Assembly: GCA_002371465.1 (NCBI GenBank)
Contig: DFIU01000007.1
Location: forward strand, 1-64,000
Length of the DNA stretch: 64,000 nucleotides
From: Lachnospiraceae bacterium UBA3689
GTDB taxonomy: Bacteria > Bacillota > Clostridia > Lachnospirales > Lachnospiraceae
Reading direction: 5' to 3'
Part shown: piece by piece, positions 15,667-25,305 of the stretch
How positions within the stretch are numbered: position 1 is the stretch's first letter
Layout of the letters: the number at the start of each line of letters is the position of its first letter
Translations under genes and position numbers: made by a program
Notes under the pieces: generated by a model
Databases searched by the model: none
What the model was told of the DNA's origin: nothing
The model's input: only the letters and a program-made list of their open reading frames with translations

Positions 15667-16682
15667 AAATCCTGACAGTGGCAATTCCCTGTTACAACTC
15701 GGAAGCTTATATGAAAAAGGCGATCGACCACGCCGTGGTCGGAGGAGACGACGTCGAGGTCCTCGTAATCGACGATGGGTCCAAGGATAAGACCCTTGAG
15801 ATTGCAAAGGACTATGAGCAGCGTTTCCCGGGAATTGTCCGTGCCATCCACCAGGAGAACAAGGGACACGGCGGCGCTGTCAATACCGGCATCGCGGAGG
15901 CGACCGGCATCTATTTTAAGGTCTGCGACAGCGACGACTGGCTGGACTATGACTCCTATCTGAAGGCGATCGAAGTGCTGAAGGAGGCGATCAGCGGTCC
16001 TCAGACGCTGGATGCCCTGATCTGCAACTATGTCTACGATAAGGTGGGAGCCAGGAAGAAGCGGATGATGCGCTACACCGGATCCTTCCCGGAGGGCAGA
16101 ATCTTCACCTGGGAGGAAATGGAAAAGCCGCTCAGCGCCCGCCGCTATGTTCTCATGCACTCCCTGATCTATCGGACGGAGCTTCTGAAGGAATGTGGAC
16201 TGACCCTGCCGGAGCATACCTTCTATGTCGACAACATCTTTGCCTTTACGCCCATGCAGTATGTCAAGACCCTCTACTATCTGGATCTGCCCCTTTACCG
16301 CTACTTTATCGGCAGATCCGACCAGAGTGTCAACGAGACGGTCATGCTGGGCCGCATGGATCAGCAGATCCGCGTCAACAAGATCATGATCGACGATTAC
16401 CGACCTGACCTTCTCAAAAAGAAGAACCAGATCGACTATATGGTCCACGATCTCAGTATCATCATGGCAATCTCCTCCATCCTGCTCTTAAGAATCGGGA
16501 CGGAGGAGGCTCTGCAAAAGAAAAAGGAGATCTGGGACTATCTGAAGAAGAAGGATCTGCTCCTCTACCTTCGGATTCGTCACGGTCTCCTTGGAAGATT
16601 CTTAAATATGCCCGGCAAGCCCGGCAGGAAAATGGCTGTCCGGGGCTACCAGCTGGTTCAGCGGTTCTACGGCTTCAACTGA
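15663..16682 (+). CDS. Family 2 glycosyltransferase
   Basis: GT-A-fold inverting glycosyltransferase, 339 aa. TVAIPCYNSEAYM starts the nucleotide-sugar domain, VLVIDDGSKDKT follows, and CDSDDWLD carries the metal-binding DxD. The family makes surface or teichoic-acid-like glycans, but acceptor and donor cannot be told. There are no clear membrane helices. Its start overlaps the mutY stop by 4 nt. It ends directly against the stop of the convergent lipid kinase with no gap. Confidence 0.88.
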   Translation: MKILTVAIPCYNSEAYMKKAIDHAVVGGDDVEVLVIDDGSKDKTLEIAKDYEQRFPGIVRAIHQENKGHGGAVNTGIAEATGIYFKVCDSDDWLDYDSYLKAIEVLKEAISGPQTLDALICNYVYDKVGARKKRMMRYTGSFPEGRIFTWEEMEKPLSARRYVLMHSLIYRTELLKECGLTLPEHTFYVDNIFAFTPMQYVKTLYYLDLPLYRYFIGRSDQSVNETVMLGRMDQQIRVNKIMIDDYRPDLLKKKNQIDYMVHDLSIIMAISSILLLRIGTEEALQKKKEIWDYLKKKDLLLYLRIRHGLLGRFLNMPGKPGRKMAVRGYQLVQRFYGFN

Positions 16683-17603
16683 TCAGCCTGTGATGACCCT
16701 GAGTTTTTCCGGCAGGATCTCTGCCGACAGGATATTTTCCATACCGCCTGATTCACCGTCGAGGTGAACCGGGCGTTTTTTATCGGCTGTGATGGTCAGT
16801 TTCCTGCACTTTAGGAAGTGGATATGGGGATAGCGGACGTGGCGGCCGGTCCTTGCCAGGGGCAGGGCGGATACGAGCTGGGGCTTGGTCAGACCGTCCC
16901 CGACAACCATAAGGTCGAGGACACCATCGTCCGGTCTGGCATCGGGGGTCATCATAAGCCCCCCGCCTTCATATTTCTGGTTCATGATGCAGGTGAAAAA
17001 GACATCCCGGAAGCGGAAATGGCGGTCGCCGTCGAGGTCGATCTCCATGGGACCGGGCTGATACAAAAGGATCTGCCTGAGGGCGATGGCGGTATAGGAC
17101 AGTTCCCCGATTCCCGCCAGGTTCAGCGTATCTTTAATGGAGGAGGACACCGACTCCTGGCAGACAGCCGCGTCAAAGCCGATTCCGGCGCTGACCCCGA
17201 AGCGGTGGGACCTGCCGCCGGTCTTAAGAAGCCCCAGATCCATGGGAACGATCCGCTGCCGGGATAAGATGGCGTCAAGGGCACGATCGGGATCGGCCGG
17301 AATCTTCATGCCGCGGGCAAAATCATTGCCCGACCCGTTGGGGATGACGCCGAAGGTGACGGTCGAAAGATTTAAAAGCCCGTTCAGGATTTCGTGCAGG
17401 GAGCCATCCCCACCGATGCAGATGATGACCGCCTGGGGATCCCGACCGGAGATCTCTTCCGCCAGCCTGCCGGCGTGACCGGAATAGCGGGTCGCAAAGA
17501 CCCGATAAGGAATAGCCTGCTGATGAAGACGAGTCTGGACCTGACTCCAGACTGTGGTTTTTTCGGCAGAGTGAGAAGCGGGATTTAGGATAAAATACAG
17601 CAT
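16683..17603 (-). CDS. Diacylglycerol/sphingosine-type lipid kinase (YegS/DagK family)
   Basis: Cytoplasmic lipid kinase of the DAGK catalytic family. The ATP site is seen in CIGGDGSLHEILNGL and the following GVIPNGSGNDFARGM (GNDFAR motif), both diagnostic. The C-terminal half holds the family beta-sandwich. Likely recycles diacylglycerol to phosphatidic acid, as produced by lipoteichoic acid synthesis; this is family knowledge. A TTG at 17624 is in frame, but GGAGG 9 nt before ATG 17603 (MLYFILNPAS) decides for the latter. It follows the CNNM-type gene by 39 nt on the same strand. Confidence 0.9.
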   Translation of the reverse strand: MLYFILNPASHSAEKTTVWSQVQTRLHQQAIPYRVFATRYSGHAGRLAEEISGRDPQAVIICIGGDGSLHEILNGLLNLSTVTFGVIPNGSGNDFARGMKIPADPDRALDAILSRQRIVPMDLGLLKTGGRSHRFGVSAGIGFDAAVCQESVSSSIKDTLNLAGIGELSYTAIALRQILLYQPGPMEIDLDGDRHFRFRDVFFTCIMNQKYEGGGLMMTPDARPDDGVLDLMVVGDGLTKPQLVSALPLARTGRHVRYPHIHFLKCRKLTITADKKRPVHLDGESGGMENILSAEILPEKLRVITG

Positions 17604-17642
17604 AAGCAGCTGCCTCCGTTCCAATAAGATAGGCTTATTATC

Positions 17643-18929
17643 TCAATCTTCTTTGGATTTTTCAATCGCCTCCTCAGTCGCCTCCGGCATATAGATCCGG
17701 ACCCGCATGATCCGGTTTCTCCGAACGGCTTCAACGACCAGACGGGCGCCCTCGTCGGAAATGACGAATTCTCCGACCTTGGGCAGGTTGTCCTCGGAAT
17801 GCTCGATGACATAGCCCCCGACGGAGTCATAGTCGTCCGATGTGAGTTTAAGACCCGTCGCCTTGTTGAGATCGTCGATCGCCATGGAGCCCAGGCAGGA
17901 GTACTCCCTGTCGGCGGTCAGGATGGTCAGTTCTTTTTCGTCCCGCCCCTTATATTCGTCCTGAATGTCCCCAACGATCTCCTCCAGGACGTCCTCCATG
18001 GATATGAGGCCCGACGCATCGCCGTACTCATCGAGGACGATTACGATGGACAGGGAATTCAGGCGCATCTCATCGAGCAGGTCGGAGATATTTTTCATCT
18101 CATAAGTGAAACAGGGCGGCCGCATAGCCTTTTTGACCGTGAAATCTTTTTCGGGAATCAGGAGCAGGTCCTTGACGTTGAGAATGCCGACAATATTTTC
18201 CTGGCGGTCTTCATAGACCGGCAGGCGGGTGAAGCGGTGACGGCGGAAGATCTCCACGACGTCCGTAAAGGAGGCGGAGAGGGGAACAGCGGTGACGTCG
18301 ATTCGCGGAATCATAATTTCCCGGGCGTAGGTGTCGCTTAGGTCCACAACGTTGTTGATCATCTCCCGCTCGTCATTTTCAATGACGCCGTCCTCCTTGG
18401 AGACGTCGACCAGGGTCCTCAGCTCCATTTCCGTCATGGATCGGCGGGCGTCCGGATCGATGCCGAAGAGCCTCATGATGCCGCCGGCAAGCAGGTCCAC
18501 CACGAAGATGACCGGAGTTAAGACCAGCATCAAAAAGCGGATGACGGGGGCCGTCTTGAGGGAAATCTGTTCGGCATTGACGGCAGCGGCGGTTTTGGGT
18601 GTGATTTCCCCGAAGATCAGGATGAGGACGGTCAGGATGCCTGTGGCGATTCCCACCGCCAGGTCCCCCAAGAGGCTGATCGTGATGGCGGTCGTCAGAG
18701 CAGAAGCCGCGATATTGGCGATGTTATTGCCGATGAGGATGGTGCTGAGCATCTTGGCCCGGTTGTCGATGATGGACAGGGCGAGTCTGGCACGTTTATT
18801 GCCGTCCTCGGCGAGGGACTGGAGCCGGATGCGGCTGACCGTCGTAAAGGCGGTTTCCGACGACGAGAAAAACGCCGACAGGGCGATCAAAATGACCAGA
18901 ATGATAAGCTGGACAGCGGTCTTTGCCAT
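17643..18929 (-). CDS. CNNM/CorC (HlyC-type) membrane protein
   Basis: Membrane protein of 428 aa with an N-terminal CNNM/DUF21 domain (three to four hydrophobic segments within residues 1-150; FSSSETAFTTV is typical), a CBS pair (residues about 205-330; EDRQENIVGILNVKDLL, VVLDEYGDASGLISMEDVLEEIVG) and a C-terminal CorC_HlyC domain. Members are linked to Mg2+/Co2+ efflux or its regulation. ATG 18929 has GAAAGGA upstream. Together with the downstream lipid kinase it forms a two-gene minus-strand unit driven by the promoter at 18970-18998. Confidence 0.93.
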   Translation of the reverse strand: MAKTAVQLIILVILIALSAFFSSSETAFTTVSRIRLQSLAEDGNKRARLALSIIDNRAKMLSTILIGNNIANIAASALTTAITISLLGDLAVGIATGILTVLILIFGEITPKTAAAVNAEQISLKTAPVIRFLMLVLTPVIFVVDLLAGGIMRLFGIDPDARRSMTEMELRTLVDVSKEDGVIENDEREMINNVVDLSDTYAREIMIPRIDVTAVPLSASFTDVVEIFRRHRFTRLPVYEDRQENIVGILNVKDLLLIPEKDFTVKKAMRPPCFTYEMKNISDLLDEMRLNSLSIVIVLDEYGDASGLISMEDVLEEIVGDIQDEYKGRDEKELTILTADREYSCLGSMAIDDLNKATGLKLTSDDYDSVGGYVIEHSEDNLPKVGEFVISDEGARLVVEAVRRNRIMRVRIYMPEATEEAIEKSKED

Positions 18930-18969
18930 TTGCTTTGAAATCCTTTCAGGTGCTGGTTTAATCAGGAAA

Positions 18970-18998
18970 ATGATACCTTACGGCGGAGCAAATTGCAA
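18970..18998 (-). promoter_or_regulatory. Promoter of the CNNM/lipid-kinase unit
   Basis: On the minus strand TTGCAA (18998-18993), a 17-bp spacer and TATCAT (18975-18970) form a good sigma-A-type promoter. The leader to ATG 18929 is about 35 nt. The rest of 18930-19102 holds no convincing promoter for the plus-strand surface protein. Confidence 0.65.
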
Positions 18999-19102
18999 TA
19001 ATACGGGTTTCCCGGCAGAGGATAATGTGTTAAGATAACTGCGTATGTTGTTTGAACCATCAGGGGAAGGCGGAAAGCTTCCGAGAGGGAAACAGAATTA
19101 AA

Positions 19103-20404
19103 ATGAAGAATAAAAAAGAATTAGCGGCAAAAAGCGCGGCACTGGCTCTGGCGGCTGTTATGACGGCGGGGATGACCAATGTCTCGGTTCGGGATACCCT
19201 GGCGGCGTCCCGCATCCCGGCAGGCTCGGTCAGCTTATCCTCGAATGTCTTGAAAAAAGCGCCTGGGACGGAAGCTCCCAAGAAAGAAGAACCCAAGACT
19301 GAAACGCCTAAGGCGGAAGCGGTCCAAAAAGAAGAGGCGGCCCCGGCCGAACCTGCAAAGGACATGGGCAATCCTGTTCCTGCGGCGGTCGAAGCGGGGG
19401 AGCAGAAGGCTGCTGAGCAGGAAAAGGAGCTGCAGTCTTCCAAGGAAGAGAACAGCAAGGCAGCAGATCCTGTCGGCAAGACGGAAGGATCTGCGAAGCC
19501 GGCGGAGGGAACTGCTGCGTCTTCAGCTGCGTCCCCTGAAAAGAATCCTACTGATTCTACAGCATCAGCAGCCGAATCTTTACCTTCTGCCTCTGAATCA
19601 GTAGTATCTGCTACGGAATCTGTGAGCCCTGCTTCTGAATCTGCGGCTACGGTTCCGGAAAATTTTGAAGCGGCAAAGAGTCCTGAGCCAACCGCGTCCG
19701 CTCAAACTGAAGCAGGTGAAGGAGAGCAGGATTCTTCTCTTTCTGATAGGTCTGTGATTTCCGCAAGCGAGGATACTGATCAGCTTCTCGATGCTGATAA
19801 GGAAACTCCTGTTTTGGAAGAAGAGGACTTGGCGGAAGAAACCGAGACCTTTGATAAAGAGCCGGAAGTCGGACCTCTGATGTTGCTGAAAGCCGATAAG
19901 GAAGAACTGGAAGAGGCTGCCCTGGTCGGAGAGAAGAACGAGGAAGAGGCAGCGGCTGTCGGCGCCATGTCCGGCGCAACCCAGCTGGTCGGTGATACAA
20001 GCAAGGTCTATAAAAGTGGCAGGAACTCTACGGCAGGGCCTGCTCCCACCGGATCCAGTGGGGCAGCGGACAGCTCTAAACCTGCCGCGACCCCTGCTGA
20101 GAATCCTGTTGCCAGTGGGAACGGCGGGAATCATCAGAGCGGAACCGGTCAGGCTGCCTCCGGAACCCGGGCGTCCACTACTTCAAAGCCGGCTTCTTCC
20201 GGCACCCGAAAGACAAGCAGTGAGATTAGCGGAACGGCTAAAAAGCGGACGAAAGGGAGCAAGATCAAGACGTCGGCTCCCCAGACGGGTGATCAGACAG
20301 GCATTTTGCTCTACGCCCTCATGATGGCGGCGACCCTGCCTGCGATTTTAGCGGCATGGTTTTTGTCCTTTAAAAAGCCGGCAGATCCGGATGAGCCGGA
20401 CTAA
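19103..20404 (+). CDS. Low-complexity surface protein with PxTG sorting signal
   Basis: A 433-aa exported protein without a recognisable globular domain. The N-terminus is basic and then hydrophobic (MKNKKELAAKSAALALAAVM...), a signal peptide with possible cleavage after DTLA or near it. Most of the protein is disordered and rich in Ala, Glu, Ser and Pro, with Ser-Glu-Ser repeats in the middle (around 19550-19650) and Ser/Gly/Thr-rich linker later. The C-terminus has APQTGDQT (about residue 392), a hydrophobic span and KKPADPDEPD: a sortase-like signal, with PQTG in place of LPxTG and an acidic tail after the two lysines. It is followed by secDF. The likely function is a stalk or wall-spanning spacer; this is inference. 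Confidence 0.75.
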   Translation: MKNKKELAAKSAALALAAVMTAGMTNVSVRDTLAASRIPAGSVSLSSNVLKKAPGTEAPKKEEPKTETPKAEAVQKEEAAPAEPAKDMGNPVPAAVEAGEQKAAEQEKELQSSKEENSKAADPVGKTEGSAKPAEGTAASSAASPEKNPTDSTASAAESLPSASESVVSATESVSPASESAATVPENFEAAKSPEPTASAQTEAGEGEQDSSLSDRSVISASEDTDQLLDADKETPVLEEEDLAEETETFDKEPEVGPLMLLKADKEELEEAALVGEKNEEEAAAVGAMSGATQLVGDTSKVYKSGRNSTAGPAPTGSSGAADSSKPAATPAENPVASGNGGNHQSGTGQAASGTRASTTSKPASSGTRKTSSEISGTAKKRTKGSKIKTSAPQTGDQTGILLYALMMAATLPAILAAWFLSFKKPADPDEPD

Positions 20405-20484
20405 AGGCAGCTGTCTGATTTTGTGGCTGATCCTTCCAAAAGGAAGATTAGTGAATACAGGAACTATTGACGAGGAGATTCAAA

Positions 20485-22851
20485 ATGAAAAAGCGTAATG
20501 GCATTCTTACCATCATTGTGATGATTGCTGTTACGGCTCTGCTGCTTTTTACTTCGCTGAAAGGCTGGGGGCCGACAGGAACCGGTGCGATGAAGAACAT
20601 TAAGACAGGTCTCGACCTGTCGGGAGGCGTTTCGATCACCTATCAGGCGGACGAGACGAATCCGTCGTCGGAAGAGATGGAGGACACGGTCTACAAGCTG
20701 CAGCAGCGTGTTACCCAGTATTCGACAGAGGCAAATGTCTACAAAGAAGGCGCCAACCGGATCAATGTTGAGATTCCGGGCGTATCCGATGCAAATGAGA
20801 TCCTGGAGGATCTGGGCACGCCGGGTTCCCTTTATTTCATCGCGGAAACTGATTCCGACGGCAAACCCAACTACTCTTATGGACAGGATGGAAAGTTCCA
20901 GCTCTCTCAGGGCAAGACGATTGAGTCCTTAAAGAAAGACGGGTCAATCGTCTGCGAAGGCACTGATGTGGCAAATGCGGAAGGCGGAGTGACCCAGGAC
21001 GGTACAACGAAAAACAATCAGTACGTTGTGGATCTGTCCTTTACCAAAGAGGGAACCAAGAAGTTTGCGGAGGCGACCAAAAAGGCCTTTGCAAACAGAC
21101 AGTCCATTGGGATCTACTATGACGGAGCCTTCATTTCCGTTCCCAATGTCAACAGTGAGATCTCGGACGGCAAGGCGCAGATCACCGGGATGAGTTCCGT
21201 TGAGGAAGCGAAGGAACTGGCTTCCTATATCCGGATCGGAGGTCTTTCCCTGACCTTAAATGAGATCCGCTCCAATGTGGTCGGAGCCCAGCTTGGCCAG
21301 GAGGCGATCCGTACTTCTTTGATCGGAGGCGCGATCGGACTTGGCATCGTCATGCTGATCATGATCATTTTTTATCTGGTTCCGGGCGTTATCGCATCCT
21401 TTGCCCTTTTGATCTATGTGGCGCTGATGCTGGTCCTGTTAAATGCCTTTGACCTGACGTTGACCCTGCCCGGTATAGCCGGTATCATTCTCGGCATCGG
21501 GATGGCGGTTGACGCCAATGTCATCATCTACTCCCGTATTCAGGAGGAGATCACCCAGGGTACATCCGTAAAGGGCGCCATCGGGGCGGGGTTCCACAAG
21601 GCCATGAGCGCCATTATCGATGGAAATATCACGACCCTGATTGCGGCGGCTGTTCTGGGAGTGCTGGGGACCGGTACGATCCAGGGCTTTGCCATGACCC
21701 TGGCCCTGGGCGTCGTCCTGTCCATGTTTACGGCTCTGATGATTTCCAGACTGCTTGTTCTTGCCGTTTATGCAGTCGGAATCCGGAATCCGAAGGCGTG
21801 GGCGAGAAAGAAGCGCTATACAAAGTTTCGATTCATCAGATTTATGCCGGTCTATCTCTGCCTGGCGATTCTGATTCTGGCGGTCGGCTTCGGCACGATG
21901 ATTTACCACGCGTCAAAAGGGGAGCGGGCTTTGAACTACTCTCTGGAATTTTTGGGCGGAACTTCCACAACGGTTGAGTTTCCGGAGGACTATTCCTTAA
22001 AGGAGCTGGATCAAAAGGTAAAGCCGCTTGTCAGCGAGGTGACAGGCGACGCCAATGTCCAGATGCAGAAGGTTGTCGGCTCCGATCAGGTTATCATTAA
22101 GACCCGCACGCTCAATATCAATGAACGGGAAAAGATGGCGCAGAAAATGGCAGAGTCTTTCCATGTGGATGCGTCAACCATTAAGGCCGAGTCGATTTCC
22201 GCGACAGTGGGAACGGAGATGAGAAAAAATGCCATTCTGGCTGTTGTGATCGCGGTCGTGCTGATGCTGCTCTACATCTTCATCCGGTTCAGGGATCTCA
22301 GATTTGCGCTGTCCGCGGTTCTGGCTCTCTGTCACGATATTCTGATCGTTCTGATGTCGTACGCAATTCTCCGGATCTCGGTCGGAGGGTCCTTCATAGC
22401 TGTCATGCTGACCATCCTCGGATATTCGATCAATTCGACGATTGTTATATTCGACCGGATCCGGGAAGACCTGCCGGCCTACCGGCACGGCGACTATGAG
22501 GAGCTGGTGGATGAGTCCGTCAATATGACGCTGACCCGGTCCATCAATACGAACCTGACGACTTTTGCCTCCATCCTGGTTCTTTATCTTTTGGGCGTGG
22601 CTTCCATCAAGGAATTCACCCTGCCCATGATAGTGGGTATTGTGGCAGGTGCCTGCTCATCGGTATTTCTGACTGGTCCCATCTGGCACTGGATGAGACT
22701 CCATTTTGGAAAGGACTCCAGAACGTACCGGGAACGGAAGAAGGCGGATCAGGTTTCCCCATTTGAAGCCGGTCAGTCCGATCAGGCGGTTCGTACAGGC
22801 GGGAATCCAAACGTGATTCGGAAGAAGAAAAAGAAGACAAAGAAACATTGA
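20485..22851 (+). CDS. secDF: Fused protein translocase subunit SecDF
   Basis: Proton-motive-force-driven accessory unit of the Sec translocon, here SecD and SecF in one 788-aa chain. The SecD half has the N-terminal helix, a periplasmic-type P1 head domain (LDLSGGVSITYQ near residue 40) and the DPxVIIYSR-like helix (GMAVDANVIIYSRIQEE). The SecF half starts near residue 455 with another helix, LEFLGGTSTTVEF, and the membrane block ending SINTNLTT. About twelve hydrophobic segments in all. An in-frame TTG at 20467 overlaps the Shine-Dalgarno GAGGAG, so ATG 20485 is preferred. The end is Lys-rich. Confidence 0.95.
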   Translation: MKKRNGILTIIVMIAVTALLLFTSLKGWGPTGTGAMKNIKTGLDLSGGVSITYQADETNPSSEEMEDTVYKLQQRVTQYSTEANVYKEGANRINVEIPGVSDANEILEDLGTPGSLYFIAETDSDGKPNYSYGQDGKFQLSQGKTIESLKKDGSIVCEGTDVANAEGGVTQDGTTKNNQYVVDLSFTKEGTKKFAEATKKAFANRQSIGIYYDGAFISVPNVNSEISDGKAQITGMSSVEEAKELASYIRIGGLSLTLNEIRSNVVGAQLGQEAIRTSLIGGAIGLGIVMLIMIIFYLVPGVIASFALLIYVALMLVLLNAFDLTLTLPGIAGIILGIGMAVDANVIIYSRIQEEITQGTSVKGAIGAGFHKAMSAIIDGNITTLIAAAVLGVLGTGTIQGFAMTLALGVVLSMFTALMISRLLVLAVYAVGIRNPKAWARKKRYTKFRFIRFMPVYLCLAILILAVGFGTMIYHASKGERALNYSLEFLGGTSTTVEFPEDYSLKELDQKVKPLVSEVTGDANVQMQKVVGSDQVIIKTRTLNINEREKMAQKMAESFHVDASTIKAESISATVGTEMRKNAILAVVIAVVLMLLYIFIRFRDLRFALSAVLALCHDILIVLMSYAILRISVGGSFIAVMLTILGYSINSTIVIFDRIREDLPAYRHGDYEELVDESVNMTLTRSINTNLTTFASILVLYLLGVASIKEFTLPMIVGIVAGACSSVFLTGPIWHWMRLHFGKDSRTYRERKKADQVSPFEAGQSDQAVRTGGNPNVIRKKKKKTKKH

Positions 22852-22860
22852 GCAAAACGG

Positions 22861-22892
22861 AAGGGGCTGTTGCTGGTGACAGCCCCTTTTAC
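22861..22892 (+). terminator. Terminator after secDF
   Basis: A perfect 10-bp stem (AAGGGGCTGT / ACAGCCCCTT) with an 8-nt loop is followed by TTACTT. It separates secDF from recJ, 22 nt before the recJ start. Confidence 0.75.
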
Positions 22893-22914
22893 TTGCTGTA
22901 TGAAGGAGTAAGAG

Positions 22915-24630
22915 ATGGAAAAATGGACCGTACTTGCCAAGCGGGCTGACTTTAACGCGATCGCCCAGAGATTTCAGATCGATCCGGTTGTGGCACGGAT
23001 CATCCGCAACCGGGATATCATCGGGGATGATGCGATTGAGGAATATCTCCACGGGGGACTGGAATGTCTCCACGATCCCTATGACCTGCTGGGTATGGAA
23101 AAAGCGGTACGGATCTTACGCAATAAGATCGACGGCAGGAAAAAAATCCGGATCATGGGAGATTACGATATCGACGGTATCATGTCATCCTATATTCTGG
23201 AGCAGGGGCTTACCAATCTGGGAGGGGATGTCGATATCCGCATCCCCAACCGGATGACGGACGGCTACGGGATCAACGACAATCTGATCAAAAGCGCCTA
23301 TCAGGAGGGGGTCGATACCATCCTTACCTGCGACAATGGAATTTCGGCGGGAGGCCCGGTCGCCCTCGCAAAGGAGCTGGGCATGACGGTGATCGTGACC
23401 GACCACCATGAAGTGCTGCAGCTGCCGGTGGCGGACGCGGTGATCGATGCCAAGCAGGAGGGGGACACCTATCCCAATAAGAATCTCTGCGGCGCCGGCG
23501 TGGCGTGGAAATTGATCCGGGCTCTGGGAGCGGATCCTCATCTGGACCTGCTCCCCTATGCCGCCTTTGCGACAGTCGGGGATATCGTCGATCTGACCGG
23601 GGAGAACCGGGTCATCGTAAGAGAAGGGATCCGGCGGCTTCGGCACACGGACAATCTGGGGCTGAAAGCCCTGGCGGAAGTGCAGGGCATTGATCTCAGG
23701 CAGCTGTCCACCTACCATATTGGTTTTATCTTAGGCCCCTGCCTCAACGCCAGCGGCAGACTGGACTCCGCCATGCACGCGGTCGATCTGCTCAAGGCGG
23801 GCAGTGAATCCGTCGCCCGGAAATATGCCGAAGAGCTGAAGACCCTCAACGACAGCCGCAAGGCGATGACGGAGGCGGGGTTTGAGCGCGCCGTGGCGGC
23901 GATTAAAGAGCATGGCTATGAGCGGGACAAGGTGATGGTCATTGTCCTGCCGGGCATCCATGAAAGCGTCGCGGGAATCGTAGCCGGTCGGGTCAAGGAA
24001 CGGTACAGCCGGCCCGCCTTCGTTCTGACCAACGGCGATGGGGCTTTAAAGGGGTCCGGTCGGTCCACCGAGGACTATTCCATGTTCGATGAACTGGTCA
24101 AGGTCAAGGACCTGCTGGTCCGCTTCGGCGGCCATCCCCTGGCGGCGGGGCTGACCCTTAAGGAAGAGAACGTAGACGAGTTTCGCAGGCGGCTCAACGC
24201 CGAGTGTGCCCTGACCACGGACGACCTGGTCAGCCGGGTCCGGATCGATGTACCCATGCCCATCAGTTATGTGACAGAGGAACTGGTGGAAGAACTGGAG
24301 GAGCTGGAGCCCTATGGCAAGGGAAATGAGCAGCCGGTCTTTGCCCAAAAGCACGTCTATTTTGAACACCCCAGGCTCTTTGGCGCCAGGCACAACCTGC
24401 TCCGCTGCCGGGTCCGGTCCATGGCAAGGCCGGGGGATTCCGATCCGGACCGGCTGGGTTTTCAGGCTGCGGTGGAAGGTCCTGCTTTTGACGCGGTCTG
24501 CTTCCACCATGCGGAGGAACTCTACGCCAGGATCCAGCAGTCGCCGGAGGTATCCATTACCTACAAGCCACAGATCAATGAATACATGGGACGCAGGCGG
24601 GTCCAGATCGTCATCACCCACTTCCGCTGA
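22915..24630 (+). CDS. recJ: Single-stranded-DNA-specific 5'-3' exonuclease RecJ
   Basis: DHH-superfamily nuclease used in recombination and repair. Motif I/II MGDYDIDGIMSSY, motif III TDHHEVLQ (DHH), and the DHHA1 nucleic-acid segment with the G-rich RFGGHPLAAG are all present, followed by the C-terminal OB-like part. Length 571 aa matches the short E. coli-type RecJ and lacks the extra C-terminal domain of Bacillus RecJ. ATG 22915 has AAGGAG at 7-8 nt. The 105-nt gap to apt carries an extended -10 (TGCTATAGT, 24667-24675). Confidence 0.94.
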   Translation: MEKWTVLAKRADFNAIAQRFQIDPVVARIIRNRDIIGDDAIEEYLHGGLECLHDPYDLLGMEKAVRILRNKIDGRKKIRIMGDYDIDGIMSSYILEQGLTNLGGDVDIRIPNRMTDGYGINDNLIKSAYQEGVDTILTCDNGISAGGPVALAKELGMTVIVTDHHEVLQLPVADAVIDAKQEGDTYPNKNLCGAGVAWKLIRALGADPHLDLLPYAAFATVGDIVDLTGENRVIVREGIRRLRHTDNLGLKALAEVQGIDLRQLSTYHIGFILGPCLNASGRLDSAMHAVDLLKAGSESVARKYAEELKTLNDSRKAMTEAGFERAVAAIKEHGYERDKVMVIVLPGIHESVAGIVAGRVKERYSRPAFVLTNGDGALKGSGRSTEDYSMFDELVKVKDLLVRFGGHPLAAGLTLKEENVDEFRRRLNAECALTTDDLVSRVRIDVPMPISYVTEELVEELEELEPYGKGNEQPVFAQKHVYFEHPRLFGARHNLLRCRVRSMARPGDSDPDRLGFQAAVEGPAFDAVCFHHAEELYARIQQSPEVSITYKPQINEYMGRRRVQIVITHFR

Positions 24631-24666
24631 TGGGGTCATGTGCCACTTTAAAATCCATAAAATTCA

Positions 24667-24675
24667 TGCTATAGT
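24667..24675 (+). promoter_or_regulatory. Candidate apt promoter (extended -10)
   Basis: TGCTATAGT has the TGn extension and a good -10 hexamer; no clear -35 box is seen. A start near 24682 gives a leader of about 55 nt to apt. Confidence 0.4.
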
Positions 24676-24735
24676 TAGCTTTATTGATAACGCGCACGGC
24701 GCGGAACCTAAGAGATACAGGTAAGGAGACGAAAC

Positions 24736-25263
24736 ATGGCAAAAAAGGTTGAGGATTATGTAAGAACAATTCCGAATTTTCCCAAGGAAGGAATCATGTT
24801 CAGGGATATTACGACCGTACTGCAGGACGCGGACGGGCTGCAGCTTGCAATCGACGAGATGACCAGGCTGATCGATAGGGATCGGGTCGATGTGATTGCA
24901 GGAGCGGAATCCCGCGGTTTTATTTTCGGAGCTGCGATTGCCTATCTTCTCCACAAGCCCTTCGTCCTGATCCGGAAAGCGGGCAAGCTGCCGGCGGAGA
25001 CGGTTACCCAGTCCTATGACCTGGAATACGGCTCAGCCGAGATCGAGATGCACAAGGACAGCATCAAGCCGGGTCAGAAGGTTGCCATTGTCGATGACCT
25101 GATCGCGACGGGCGGTACAGTCGAAGCAGCTGCCAAGCTGATCGAAAAGCTGGGCGGAGAAGTGACCCAGATGGTCTTTTTGATGGAACTGGCAGGCTTA
25201 AAGGGCAGAGAAAGGCTCAAAAGCTACGACGTGGAAGCTGTCATCACCTATCCGGGCGCGTGA
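24736..25263 (+). CDS. apt: Adenine phosphoribosyltransferase
   Basis: Purine salvage enzyme making AMP from adenine and PRPP, cytoplasmic. PRPP-binding loop VAIVDDLIATGGTVEAA is diagnostic, preceded by the family ESRGFIFG and by the flexible loop RKAGKLPAET. 175 aa is normal. The apt-relA pair, here 42 nt apart, is widespread in Firmicutes and links salvage with the stringent response. ATG 24736 has AAGGAG at 8-9 nt. Confidence 0.97.
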   Translation: MAKKVEDYVRTIPNFPKEGIMFRDITTVLQDADGLQLAIDEMTRLIDRDRVDVIAGAESRGFIFGAAIAYLLHKPFVLIRKAGKLPAETVTQSYDLEYGSAEIEMHKDSIKPGQKVAIVDDLIATGGTVEAAAKLIEKLGGEVTQMVFLMELAGLKGRERLKSYDVEAVITYPGA

Positions 25264-25305
25264 TATAGATTGGTTTAAATATGAGAAAGAAAGGCAGGTG
25301 AGAGG

